A DNA stretch of 64,000 bases. Origin: Halorussus rarus. Its GTDB lineage: Archaea; Halobacteriota; Halobacteria; Halobacteriales; Haladaptataceae. The stretch lies in contig NZ_QPMJ01000001.1 in the NCBI RefSeq assembly GCF_003369835.1, forward strand, positions 682,001 to 746,000, given 5' to 3'. The translations under genes were made by a program, and so were the position numbers. Of the stretch, positions 16,885 through 25,540 are shown one piece after another. Position 1 is the stretch's first letter. Every line of letters starts with the position of its first letter. A model generated the notes under the pieces. The model ran no database searches and was not told the DNA's origin. It saw nothing but the letters and a program-made list of their open reading frames with translations.

Positions 16885-17961
16885 ATGGAGAATCGAACGC
16901 GCGTGTTCGCCGCGACCGGGTTGACCGTCCTCATCTTTCTGCTGGTCCAGCTCGGCGCGCTGGCGCTGGTCGAGCCGTTCCAGCGGGCGGGCTACCAGCA
17001 GGTCGAGAACCCCTCGGACCCGACCAACAGCCTGGTGTACGTCGGAGCCATCCTCGTCATGACCGGGGTGATGCTCGCCATCATCAAGCTCGACGTGCAG
17101 TGGCTGCTCCGCGGGGCGATCATCCTCACCAGCGGGCTGCTCTCGTGGTACGTCTTCTCGGTCGTGGTGCCGGGGTGGCTCGTCGTCGATGTCGGCGGCG
17201 CGCCCCTCAATCTGGTCGCGCTGGGACTGGCAGCGGCGGTCGCGGTGGCGCTGGCGGTCCACCCCGAGTGGTACGTCATCGACGCGGCGGGCGTCCTGAT
17301 GGGCGCCGGCGCGGGCGGACTGTTCGGCATCAGCTTCGGCCTGCTGCCGGCCATCCTCCTGCTCGCCGTGCTCGCGGTCTATGACGCCATCAGCGTCTAC
17401 GGCACCGAGCACATGCTGACGCTGGCCTCGGGCGTGATGGACCTCAAGATCCCCGTCATCCTCGTCATCCCGATGTCGCTCTCCTACTCCTTCCTCGACG
17501 AGGGGACGGCTGCGGAGGCCGAGTCCGGCGAGGGTCGGGCGTCCGACGGAACCGACACCGAGAATCGACCGACCGAAGGCGAGACCGACGCGAGCGCGGC
17601 CGACGGCGGACGCGAACGTTCGGAACCCGAAGCCGAGTCCGACGCCGAGGCCGAGCGCCCCGAGATGGGCGAGCGCGACGCCTTCTTCATCGGCCTGGGC
17701 GACGCCGTGATGCCGACGGTGATGGTCGCCAGCGCGGCGTTCTTCGCGCCGGCCGAGCCGCTGGTCTCGGGCATCGCGCTCAACCTGCCCGCGCTGACCG
17801 CGATGGTCGGGACGACGGCGGGCCTGCTCGCGCTGCTCTGGATGGTGATGAAGGGACGGGCCCACGCGGGCCTGCCGCTGCTCAACGGCGGCGCCATCGG
17901 CGGGTACCTCGTCGGGGCGCTCGCCAGCGGGATGACGCTGGTGCAGGCGCTGGGGCTGTAG
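16885..17961 (+). CDS. Presenilin-like A22-family intramembrane aspartic protease
   Basis: The 358-residue membrane protein has the two catalytic motifs of the presenilin/SPP family: YDAIS with Asp167 and GLGD with Asp273, each in a predicted helix. The third family motif is present as LPLLNGG near the C-terminus (PAL-like). About nine hydrophobic segments are visible. A hydrophilic acidic loop of about 60 residues (206-265) separates helices 6 and 7, as in eukaryotic presenilin. It probably cuts membrane-spanning peptides; substrates are unknown. Confidence 0.88.
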   Translation: MENRTRVFAATGLTVLIFLLVQLGALALVEPFQRAGYQQVENPSDPTNSLVYVGAILVMTGVMLAIIKLDVQWLLRGAIILTSGLLSWYVFSVVVPGWLVVDVGGAPLNLVALGLAAAVAVALAVHPEWYVIDAAGVLMGAGAGGLFGISFGLLPAILLLAVLAVYDAISVYGTEHMLTLASGVMDLKIPVILVIPMSLSYSFLDEGTAAEAESGEGRASDGTDTENRPTEGETDASAADGGRERSEPEAESDAEAERPEMGERDAFFIGLGDAVMPTVMVASAAFFAPAEPLVSGIALNLPALTAMVGTTAGLLALLWMVMKGRAHAGLPLLNGGAIGGYLVGALASGMTLVQALGL

Positions 17962-18006
17962 TCGAGCCGGAACGGACCGCTTTCTACTCGTTCTCCGACG
18001 GTTCGC

Positions 18007-18330
18007 TCAGAACCACTCGCGGGCCGGCGGGATGATTTCTAACGTCGCGGCGGCGAGGTACAGGCCGAACAGGACGGCAGCGCCGCCGAGCGCCGTGCCG
18101 GTCGGCCCCGTCGACTGCATCGCGACCGCGACGCCGGTCCACAGGACGACGGCGGCGACGCCCAGCAACAGCAGCGTCCCGATGACGCCCAGGATGGCGT
18201 CCTCGACGGCCTTCCGGACGACGCCGTAGAGCGCCGCCTCGTCGAAGCCGGCGCCGCCGTCGTCGGTCTCGCGCGGAGCGTCTGCGCCGTCGGCGCGTCG
18301 CGTCGGGTCCTCGTCGGGGGCGGGAACCAT
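18007..18330 (-). CDS. Small two-helix membrane protein, haloarchaeal hypothetical
   Basis: Starting at MVPAPDEDP (ATG at 18330) the protein has 107 residues: an acidic N-terminus, an amphipathic stretch (ALYGVVRKAVEDAILG), then two hydrophobic helices (about 47-70 and 75-97) and a short tail. No known domain is recognised. Confidence 0.65.
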   Translation of the reverse strand: MVPAPDEDPTRRADGADAPRETDDGGAGFDEAALYGVVRKAVEDAILGVIGTLLLLGVAAVVLWTGVAVAMQSTGPTGTALGGAAVLFGLYLAAATLEIIPPAREWF

Positions 18331-18518
18331 GAGTCGACTTCTCGATGCCACCGCCGAAAACCTATCGGTGAGCCAAGGGGTGTGCCCCGTCGCCGCGGAC
18401 CGGCCGCGATACGCCATCACAAATGATTTGCGAGACCGTCACAACCCATAACGGGAACAACATACTCAAGTGTGAGTAAACATTTTGTATAGATATGCGA
18501 TGGCAGCACCCCCGAAAC

Positions 18519-18602
18519 ATGACCGACGTAGAGCACAAGAAGAACGAGACCAAGGCCGGAACGAACTCGTCGTTCATCGCGGCCGTGATGATCGCGGCGT
18601 AG
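18519..18602 (+). CDS. Candidate 27-residue small protein
   Basis: ATG at 18519 opens a short frame ending at TAG 18600-18602. The peptide is polar and basic-acidic for 16 residues (MTDVEHKKNETKAG...) and then hydrophobic (FIAAVMIAA). An AT-rich stretch with TTTTGTATAGATAT (18483-18496) lies about 25-35 nt upstream, giving a plausible promoter for a leaderless message. The surrounding 380 bp hold no other gene. Composition fits a haloarchaeal small protein, but coding status is unproven. Confidence 0.45.
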   Translation: MTDVEHKKNETKAGTNSSFIAAVMIAA

Positions 18603-18709
18603 CGTAGCCGTGCAACCAGGCAACTGCCGGTTCCTTCTCCGAACTCCGTAACTACGAGCTATCCCCCAGATAGTGCCAGCGGACGATTACTGCTTGAGGG
18701 CCAACTGAC

Positions 18710-19708
18710 TCACCGCCCCGTCAGCGCCTCGCTCGCGGGCGCGAACGAGATCTCGCTTCCGAGCCCCGCTTCGCTCGCCTTCTCGTAGAGCATGTGGGCC
18801 GACGCGACCGTCTCGATGCCGGTGCCGCCGCTGTCGAAGACGGTGATCTCCTCGTCGGACTCGCGGCCCGGCGCCGCGCCGGCCACGACCTCGCCGAGTT
18901 CGGCGTGGATGTCGTCCTCCGAGACCGCGCCCTCCTCGAGCGCGGCGAGGAACGACCCTGCGTCGTTCGTGACGCGCTCGCGCAGGTCGGGGACGTAGGT
19001 CGCACGCTCGATGGTCGTCGCGTCGAGTTCGCGCTTGTTGGGGTGGTACTGACCCATCGCGGTGACGTGAGTCCCGTCGGCGAGCAGGCCGCCGTCGAAC
19101 ACGGGTTCGCTCGCGGTGGTGGCCGTGACGACGATGTCGGCCTCCTCGACCGCGGCCGCGCTGGAGGCGACAGCCGCGACCGAGGGGTCGAGCTGCTCGT
19201 TCATCTCCGCGGCGAACGACTCGCGGTTCTCCTTGGTCGGGGAGTACACCCAGACGCTGTCTAAGTCCCGGACGGTCGCGGTCGCCCGTAACTGCCCGCG
19301 GGCCTGCGACCCGCTGCCGATGAGCGCGAGCGTCGAGGCGTCCTCGCGGGCCAGCGCGTCGACACCGACCGCCCCCGCCGCGCCGGTCTTGAACGGGTTC
19401 ATGCTCGCGCCGTCGAGCAGCGCCAGCGGCTCGCCCGACTCGGCGTCGAACAGCGGCGCCATGAACCACGCGTCCTGCGCGCCGAAGCCGGCGGCGTACA
19501 TGTACCCGCCCATCGCGCCGGTCTCGGGCAGCACGGCCGAGTAGTCGGTGAGCATCCCCGGCGGCTCCTCGTTGGTGAGTTTCGCGCGCGGCCGCGCCGG
19601 GGCGCCCTCGCCGCGCTGGCGATAGCCCTCGCGGACGGCGTCGACGTACTCGCCGGGCGTCGCGAGCCCGGCGACCTCCTCGCTCGTCAGAAACAGCGCA
19701 TCGGTCAT
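18710..19708 (-). CDS. Ornithine cyclodeaminase / alanine dehydrogenase family protein
   Basis: The 332-residue NAD(P)-binding enzyme belongs to the OCD/mu-crystallin family. Visible motifs are ALIGSGSQARGQLRA (Rossmann loop, about 128-142), LALLDGASMNPFKTGAAGAV and VTAMGQYHPNKRELDA. Family members convert ornithine to proline or reduce imines such as pyrroline or pyruvate plus ammonia; these cannot be told apart from motifs. The ATG at 19708 gives MTDALFLTSEEV, the usual start. It stands alone. Confidence 0.85.
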   Translation of the reverse strand: MTDALFLTSEEVAGLATPGEYVDAVREGYRQRGEGAPARPRAKLTNEEPPGMLTDYSAVLPETGAMGGYMYAAGFGAQDAWFMAPLFDAESGEPLALLDGASMNPFKTGAAGAVGVDALAREDASTLALIGSGSQARGQLRATATVRDLDSVWVYSPTKENRESFAAEMNEQLDPSVAAVASSAAAVEEADIVVTATTASEPVFDGGLLADGTHVTAMGQYHPNKRELDATTIERATYVPDLRERVTNDAGSFLAALEEGAVSEDDIHAELGEVVAGAAPGRESDEEITVFDSGGTGIETVASAHMLYEKASEAGLGSEISFAPASEALTGR

Positions 19709-19814
19709 AGCCGGGACAACACAGTCCAGCCCCAAAGTCGTTGAGGCATCGCGGTGAAAGCGGCCGGGGACAAACGTGAAGGTGGAGGATGCGCGTCGCC
19801 CCGACAGACTGACC

Positions 19815-19929
19815 GGCGCGCACTGGCGCGACCTCGTGTCGCGCCATCACTGCGCGAGGGACGAGGAGCGCAGCGCAGTGAGCACCGCAGGAGGCTGGGG
19901 AGGTGTGAGGCTGTCGCGGTGCTGTGCGG
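19815..19929 (+). repeat. Intergenic repeat, block 1 copy
   Basis: This lies in the 375-bp gap between genes ending or starting at 19708 and 20084; the rest of the gap shows no gene. A strong hairpin pairs CGCGCA (19817-19822) with TGCGCG (19851-19856) and TGGCGCGAC (19824-19832) with GTCGCGCCA (19838-19846). It is followed by GAGGGACGAG, GGCTGGGGAGG and GTGCTGTGCGG. The same ordered motifs occur on the minus strand at 58311-58408. Confidence 0.8.
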
Positions 19930-20083
19930 AAATTCATTGGTGACGGCAGTCGCTAGCTCACCGTCTCCTCCCCTTCTCGTGGCCGTTCTTCATGCAGTCG
20001 CCTCTGCAGGAACTACCCTGATGTAACGACTTTCTCCCTAGCGACCCGGTAGCTTTTACTCCCCTGGTTCCGGTGTCCCCCGC

Positions 20084-20584
20084 ATGGTCTGGGTCCGGAC
20101 GGAGTACGCGGCCGAACTGGCCGTGGTGTCGGCGTGGCTCTCGGCGCTCCTCCCGTGGAACGTCACCTACTCGACGCTCGCGGGCGTCGGCAGCGTCCTG
20201 TTCGTCCGCTTCCCGTTCTTCCAGGTCCGGTACGTCGCGGGCATCTCCCCCGCCGACGGCCTGGCGGTCTCGACGCCGCTCGGCGCGTTGGCCTACCAGC
20301 AGGGCCAGTCCATCGCGGTCGCGTACGCGGCGTGGGCGGTCGGCGCCGCCGTGGTCGGGACGGCGGTGGCGCTGAGCGTCCTGCTCTACCTCCACGAGGA
20401 GCGCGTCGAGGCGACCGTCGACGCGGTCCGACTGATGGGCGGCCTGCTCGCGCTCGCGGGCGTCGTCCTCACCGCCGCGACGTGGCTGCTCTGGACCCGG
20501 GGGCTCCCCGGCCTGCCGATTCCGGTCGGGGTCGTGCTCCTGTACCTGTTCGGCGGGACGCTGCTGGTGGCCCGCCGGGAGTAG
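20084..20584 (+). CDS. Haloarchaeal membrane protein (TIGR04206-like)
   Basis: The 166-residue protein has four or five hydrophobic helices and the N-terminal phrase WLSALLPWNVTYSTL plus FVRFPFFQVRYV, which resembles a haloarchaea-only membrane family (TIGR04206). A conserved motif HEERVEATVDAVRLMG forms a cytoplasmic loop. Function is unknown. A TATA-like CTTTTACT lies about 30 nt upstream of the ATG. Confidence 0.7.
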   Translation: MVWVRTEYAAELAVVSAWLSALLPWNVTYSTLAGVGSVLFVRFPFFQVRYVAGISPADGLAVSTPLGALAYQQGQSIAVAYAAWAVGAAVVGTAVALSVLLYLHEERVEATVDAVRLMGGLLALAGVVLTAATWLLWTRGLPGLPIPVGVVLLYLFGGTLLVARRE

Positions 20585-20719
20585 GGACCCGTCTCGGCCT
20601 CCGAACGTCCGCTCGCGGGACCGGTCGGCGAACGGGTGCGTCTGACGCCCGTCGGTCGTGTTCTCCCCTGCCAGTGGCGTTACGTTCATGACGTGCCGGA
20701 CCGTAGTGGGTCGTACGGA

Positions 20720-21193
20720 ATGAGGCGCGACTACTTCACGCTGGAGGTGCGTAACGTCGACTGGGTCGAGGAGGACGCCGAAGCCGAGAAGCCGACGGTA
20801 ATCATCGACTTCGAGGGTCCGTCTTCGACGCTCCGCGAGCGCCTCACGGGGACAGGGGACGAACTGCTCGACGCCGGGGAGACCGACGTGGCGTTCCGGT
20901 TGCAGGGGCCGGTCGACGACGACGAGACGACCGGCGTCGTCAGCGTCACCAACCGCATCACGGGAGACTTCGTGCTCGAACTCAACCAGGACGCCGACGA
21001 CGTGCTCAAGTTCATCACCGCGGCCCGGGAGTACGGCAAGGCGACCAGCGACCGGGACGGCCGCTACCACGTCGAGATCAGCATCAACGGCGACGACCTC
21101 GTCGAGTACGACAAGAGCACGTTCCTCGTCTACAACGACGAGGGGAACCTGCTCCGCCAGCACAGTCTCATCCCCAGCGGCGTCGAACTCTGA
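20720..21193 (+). CDS. Conserved haloarchaeal protein (DUF5793-like)
   Basis: From ATG 20720 the product has 157 residues, is acidic and soluble, and is rich in beta-strand segments (RDYFTLEVRNVDW, KPTVIIDFEGPSS, FVLELNQDADDVLKFI). It matches my recollection of a haloarchaea-restricted DUF family; no enzymatic motif is visible. The longer upstream frame is rejected because it crosses the probable promoter. Confidence 0.7.
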   Translation: MRRDYFTLEVRNVDWVEEDAEAEKPTVIIDFEGPSSTLRERLTGTGDELLDAGETDVAFRLQGPVDDDETTGVVSVTNRITGDFVLELNQDADDVLKFITAAREYGKATSDRDGRYHVEISINGDDLVEYDKSTFLVYNDEGNLLRQHSLIPSGVEL

Positions 21194-21276
21194 ACTCGCG
21201 GCTCGTCGGCGACCCTCCGCCGGACCACCGACGGAGCCCCGGACGACCAACCACCGTTGGGACGCTTCTCGCGGCG

Positions 21277-21390
21277 TCAGTACGCTCCGAACAGCAGCAG
21301 GTACGCCAGGATAACGGCCGACAGCAGTACGATGCCGACGATGACGATGTCGAACAGCCCTTGCGGGTCGGTGAGACTCGGAATGCCCAT
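21277..21390 (-). CDS. 37-residue single-span membrane peptide
   Basis: An ATG at 21390 opens a frame ending with TGA at 21277-21279. The peptide begins MGIPSLTDPQG, then is almost wholly hydrophobic (FDIVIVGIVLLSAVILAYLL) and ends GAY. The helix is long enough for one membrane span. The reverse strand just upstream has TTAAACCG, a TATA-like element about 30 nt before the start. It is too short for most gene finders. Confidence 0.6.
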   Translation of the reverse strand: MGIPSLTDPQGLFDIVIVGIVLLSAVILAYLLLFGAY

Positions 21391-21548
21391 ATCCGGAGCT
21401 ACGCCCACCCACGGTTTAATTTTCACGAAACGCGCCCGGGCCGCTCCGCGTTCGCCCCGAATCCCTTACCGGGAGCGGTCGACCCCGACCGCGACGTACT
21501 CGCCGCGAACCGCGGAAAGCTAAGTATCCGGCTCCCCGAACTCGGGAC

Positions 21549-22910
21549 ATGAACCTCTTCGGGACCGCGGGCATCCGCGGGAGCGCAGTCGAGACGGTCA
21601 CGCCGGAGCTCGCGCTGGCGGTCGGTCGGGCCGCGGGCGCCGACGGCCGGGAGTTCGTCGTCGCCCGCGACGGCCGCGAGACCGGCCCGGCGCTGGCGGC
21701 CGCGATGGAGGCCGGGCTGGAGAGCGCGGGCGCCGACGTCCGCAGGGCGGGCCAGCTGCCGACGCCGGCGCTCGCGTTCGCCTCGCGGGGCCGGCGCGGC
21801 GCGATGCTGACCGCGAGCCACAACCCGCCGACCGACAACGGCATCAAGCTGTTCGTCGACGGCGAGGAGTACGACCGCGCCGCCGAGGAGACCGTCGAGT
21901 CGCAGGTCGCGGCCGACGACCCGCCGGTGGCGTGGGACGAGTGGGGCGACGGCGAGCGGGTCGACGTCCTCGAGGAGTACCGCGAGGCGGTCGCGGCCTA
22001 CGCCGCCGAGCAGGGCGCGCCCCTCGACGGCCTGCGGGTCGTCGTCGACTGCGGCAACGGGATGGCGTCGGTGGCGACGCCCCAGGTCCTCCGGCGGCTC
22101 GGCGCGGACGTCGTCGCGCTCAACGCCAACGTCGACGGCCACTTCCCCGGCCGCGAGAGCAAGCCGACGCCCGAGTCGCTCGCGGACCTCCGGGCGTTCC
22201 TCGCGAGCGACCCCGAGGCGGACCTCGGCATCGGTCACGACGGCGACGCAGACCGCATCGTCGTGGTCGACGGCGACGGCGCGGTCGTCCACGAGGACAC
22301 GGTGGTCGCCATCCTGGCCGCCCACTACACCGAGCGGAGCGACGCCGGCGACCCGGTCGTCGTGACGACCCCCAACGCCTCGGGCCGCATCGACGAGCGA
22401 GTCGAGGCCGCGGGGGGTCGGGTCGAGCGCGTCCGTCTGGGCGCGCTCCACGAGGGCATCGCGACCGCCCGCGAGGAGGGCGGCGAGGACACCGCGGTCG
22501 CCTTCGCGGCCGAGCCCTGGAAGCACGTCCACACCCGGTTCGGCGGGTGGATCGACGGGGTGGCGAGCGCCGCGGTGGTCGCCCGGCTCGTGGCCGACGC
22601 CGGCGGCCTCGCCCCGCTCCGGGAGCCCGTCACCGAGCGCCCGTACCGGAAGGTCAGCGTCTCGTGTCCCGACGACGTCAAGGCGGACGCGATGGGGCGG
22701 CTCGAGTCGGCGATTCCCGAGCGGTTCCCCGACGCGGAGGTCGCGACCGAGTACGGCGTCCGCGCGAGCTTCCCCGACGGGTCGTGGGTGCTGGTCCGGC
22801 CGAGCGGGACCGAACCGTACGTCCGCATCTACGCCGAGAGCGACGACGTGGACGACCTCGTCGCGGACGCGACAGAGGTCGTCGAGGACGCGGTCGCGGC
22901 CGAGTCGTAG
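21549..22910 (+). CDS. glmM: Phosphoglucosamine/phosphomannomutase family protein
   Basis: The alpha-D-phosphohexomutase of 453 residues interconverts hexose 1- and 6-phosphates, for example glucosamine-6-P to glucosamine-1-P for UDP-GlcNAc synthesis. Domains and sites in order are: start FGTAGIRG (4-11), active-site phosphoserine in TASHNPP (about 88-94), metal loop DGDAD in GHDGDADR, and phosphate-binding RPSGTEPYVRIYAE near the C-terminus. Sugar specificity cannot be set from the motifs, so the symbol is provisional. TATA-like CTAAGTAT lies about 28 nt upstream. Confidence 0.85.
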   Translation: MNLFGTAGIRGSAVETVTPELALAVGRAAGADGREFVVARDGRETGPALAAAMEAGLESAGADVRRAGQLPTPALAFASRGRRGAMLTASHNPPTDNGIKLFVDGEEYDRAAEETVESQVAADDPPVAWDEWGDGERVDVLEEYREAVAAYAAEQGAPLDGLRVVVDCGNGMASVATPQVLRRLGADVVALNANVDGHFPGRESKPTPESLADLRAFLASDPEADLGIGHDGDADRIVVVDGDGAVVHEDTVVAILAAHYTERSDAGDPVVVTTPNASGRIDERVEAAGGRVERVRLGALHEGIATAREEGGEDTAVAFAAEPWKHVHTRFGGWIDGVASAAVVARLVADAGGLAPLREPVTERPYRKVSVSCPDDVKADAMGRLESAIPERFPDAEVATEYGVRASFPDGSWVLVRPSGTEPYVRIYAESDDVDDLVADATEVVEDAVAAES

Positions 22911-22984
22911 CCGGCGCCGGGACTCGTCGTCTGCCGACCCGTCGCCCGGTCTCGGTTCGGCGTCGTATCCGTGACGTTCTACCG

Positions 22985-23038
22985 TGGTTTATGCCAGATT
23001 TCAGCATGGTTTTATCGCGAAACGACGGTTTTATAGCG
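22985..23038 (+). promoter_or_regulatory. Three tandem TATA-like elements before the nucleoside importer
   Basis: GGTTTATGCC (from 22986), GGTTTTATCGCG (23008-23019) and GGTTTTATAGCG (23027-23038) follow each other at about 20-bp spacing, near two DNA turns. Only the last is correctly spaced (about 28-30 nt) for a leaderless start at 23063. The others may be alternative promoters or regulator half-sites. Confidence 0.5.
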
Positions 23039-23062
23039 CGTTGCCGAAGTTTGTGAGCCAAG

Positions 23063-24208
23063 ATGACGAAGATAGACCAAGGCAAGCGACAGTTCCTCAA
23101 GGTAGGCGGCGCGGGGCTCGTCGGTACCGGCCTGGCCGGCTGTCTCGGCGGCGGCAGCGGCGGGAGCGAGACGACGACCGAGGCCGACGAGACGACCACC
23201 GAGTCCGGCGGCGAGACGACCGACTCGGGGACGACCACCGAGGCGTCCGACTCCCTGAACGTCGGGATGGTGTACTCGACCGGCGGACTCGGCGACAACT
23301 CGTTCAACGACATGGCCCACAAGGGCATCAAGCAGGCCGAGTCCGAGTACGGCGTCACCTTCAAGAACGCCGAGCCGAGCAGTCCCTCCGACATCGCGAC
23401 GCTCCAGCGTCGGTTCGCCCAGTCGGGCGACTACGACCTCATCAGCTGCATCGGCGTCGGCCAGAACACCGCGCTCACCAAGAACGCCAAGCGGTTCTCC
23501 GACCAGAAGTTCATGGTCGTCGACACGGTGGTCGACCAGCCGAACGTCTCGAGCTACACGTTCAAGGAGCACCAGGGCTCGTTCCAGGTCGGCCACCTCG
23601 CCGGGCTGCTGACCCAGCAGGACTTCAGCGCCGGGGCGGGCCAGACCACGGATACCGCGTCCGTCGGGTTCGTCGGCGGCAAGGAGATCCCGCTCATCAA
23701 GAAGTTCGAGGCCGGGTTCAAGGCCGGCGCGAAGCACGTCAGCACCGACATCGAGTTCCGGTCTGCGTACGCCGGCACGTGGAGCGACCCGGGCCAGGGC
23801 CAGTCGATCGCCAACTCGATGTACAACAACGGCGCCGACATCGTCTACCACGCCGCGGGCGGCACCGGCAACGGCGTGTTCAAGGCGGCCCAGAACCAGG
23901 GCCGGTACGCCATCGGCGTCGACGCCGACCAGTCCAAGACGCTGCCGGACTACGCGGACGTCATCCTGGCGAGCATGGTCAAGCAGGTCGACGAGGCGGT
24001 CTACCGGTCGGTCGAGAACACCGTGAACGGGAACTTCGACGGCGGGTCGTCCCACAGCCTCGGACTCGAGGCGGGCGGCGTCGAGGCGGTGTACGGCCAG
24101 CAGCTCGGCTCGGAGATCCCCGACGACGTCAAGTCGAAGCTCGAGTCCTCGCGCGAGAAGATCGTCGCGGGCGACATCGAGGTCCCGACCGACCCGAAGA
24201 ACGCCTGA
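23063..24208 (+). CDS. BMP-family nucleoside-binding lipoprotein (anchored copy)
   Basis: This basic-membrane-protein type substrate-binding protein has 381 residues. The signal contains KRQFLK, a Tat motif with Lys in place of the first Arg, and the lipobox LAGC with Cys27. A Thr/Glu-rich linker (about 33-62) follows, then the BMP domain starting LNVGMVYSTGGLGDNSFNDMA. Such proteins bind purine and pyrimidine nucleosides. The next gene is a close paralog without the lipobox. ATPase, two permeases, cdd and udp follow, which supports a nucleoside substrate. Confidence 0.92.
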   Translation: MTKIDQGKRQFLKVGGAGLVGTGLAGCLGGGSGGSETTTEADETTTESGGETTDSGTTTEASDSLNVGMVYSTGGLGDNSFNDMAHKGIKQAESEYGVTFKNAEPSSPSDIATLQRRFAQSGDYDLISCIGVGQNTALTKNAKRFSDQKFMVVDTVVDQPNVSSYTFKEHQGSFQVGHLAGLLTQQDFSAGAGQTTDTASVGFVGGKEIPLIKKFEAGFKAGAKHVSTDIEFRSAYAGTWSDPGQGQSIANSMYNNGADIVYHAAGGTGNGVFKAAQNQGRYAIGVDADQSKTLPDYADVILASMVKQVDEAVYRSVENTVNGNFDGGSSHSLGLEAGGVEAVYGQQLGSEIPDDVKSKLESSREKIVAGDIEVPTDPKNA

Positions 24209-24302
24209 ACGGGCTCTCTGCGGTCGCTCTTCTCTCTTTCGCGCCGTCTGTCTCTCAACAAAGCGTCGCTTTCATGACCGTCGGCGCTGAAGTCCGTGTG
24301 GT

Positions 24303-25379
24303 ATGTGGGGGAGAAACACGCGACGACGCCGATTCTTGCGAGCGCTGGGCGGGACGGCCGCGCTCGGGACGACCGGGTTCCTGCAGGACAGCACGACCAA
24401 CGTCGGGATGGTGTACGCCACCGGCGGGCTGGGCGACAACTCGTTCAACGACATGGCCCACACCGGGGTCCAGCGGGCCGCCGAGCAGTTCGACGTGGAG
24501 TTCCAGAACGCCGAACCGGGGAGTCCGAGCGACGTGACGTCGCTCCAGCGCCGGTTCGCCCGGTCGCAGAACCCGGACTACGACCTGATCTGCTGCATCG
24601 GGTTCGTGCAGGCCGAGGGGCTCCAGCGCAACGCCCAGCGGTTCCGCGACCAGCGGTTCATGGTGGTCGACACGGTAGTCGAACAGCCCAACGTGGCGAG
24701 CTACACGTTCAAGGAGCACCAAGGCTCGTTCCAGGTCGGTCACCTCGCGGGGCTGATGACGACGATGGACTTCAGCGCCGGGGCGGGCCAGACCAACGAC
24801 GCGACGACCGTCGGGTTCGTCGGCGGCCAGGAGGTCCCGCTCATCAAGAAGTTCGAGGCGGGCTACATGGCGGGCGTCAAGCACGCGAACCCCGACGTCG
24901 ACGTGCTCTCGGCGTACGCCGGGTCGTTCAGCGACCCCGCGCAGGGCCAGTCGATCGCCAACTCGATGTACAACAACGGCGCCGACATCATCTACCACGC
25001 GGCGGGCGGCACCGGCAACGGCGTGTTCCGGGCGGCCCAGAACCAGGGCCGGTACGGCATCGGCGTCGACGCCGACCAGTCACAGAGCCTGTCGGACTAC
25101 GCCAACGTGATACTGGCGAGCATGGTCAAACACGTCGACAACGCCGTCTTCCGGTCCATCCGCGGGGTCGTCGAGGGCAACTTCGAGGGCGGCTCGGTCA
25201 ATCGGCTCGGGCTGGAGCAGAACGGCGTCGAGGCGGTGTACGGCCAGCAGCTGGGGTCCGAGATTCCCCAGGAGGTCAAGTCCGCGCTCCAGCAGTCCGA
25301 GCGGCGGATCGTGAACGGCGAGATCGAGGTGCCGACCGCACCGGCACAGGTCGGGCAGTCGACGACCACAACGCAGTGA
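24303..25379 (+). CDS. BMP-family nucleoside-binding protein (copy without lipobox)
   Basis: This 358-residue paralog of the preceding gene has most residues in the mature domain identical by eye, including SFNDMAH, SYTFKEHQGSFQVGHLAGL and GQSIANSMYNNGADI. The N-terminus has a strong Tat motif, RRRRFLRALGG, but no cysteine follows and the Thr-rich linker is absent. The protein is therefore predicted to be exported folded and either released or kept by an uncleaved helix. The 94-bp gap after the first copy and same strand suggest tandem duplication and cotranscription. Confidence 0.9.
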   Translation: MWGRNTRRRRFLRALGGTAALGTTGFLQDSTTNVGMVYATGGLGDNSFNDMAHTGVQRAAEQFDVEFQNAEPGSPSDVTSLQRRFARSQNPDYDLICCIGFVQAEGLQRNAQRFRDQRFMVVDTVVEQPNVASYTFKEHQGSFQVGHLAGLMTTMDFSAGAGQTNDATTVGFVGGQEVPLIKKFEAGYMAGVKHANPDVDVLSAYAGSFSDPAQGQSIANSMYNNGADIIYHAAGGTGNGVFRAAQNQGRYGIGVDADQSQSLSDYANVILASMVKHVDNAVFRSIRGVVEGNFEGGSVNRLGLEQNGVEAVYGQQLGSEIPQEVKSALQQSERRIVNGEIEVPTAPAQVGQSTTTTQ

Positions 25380-25540
25380 CCCCGACGCCGACCGCCAGGC
25401 AGTGATTCGCACGCCGACCACGGGGTAGGCCTGTCGAATCGACAGCGGGACCGGCGATAAGGCGAACACGTGTCTCTTTTCCGAACGCTCCTCTACAAAT
25501 CACGCATCTTAAGCGGACCCGTCGTGAACACCGACCAAAG

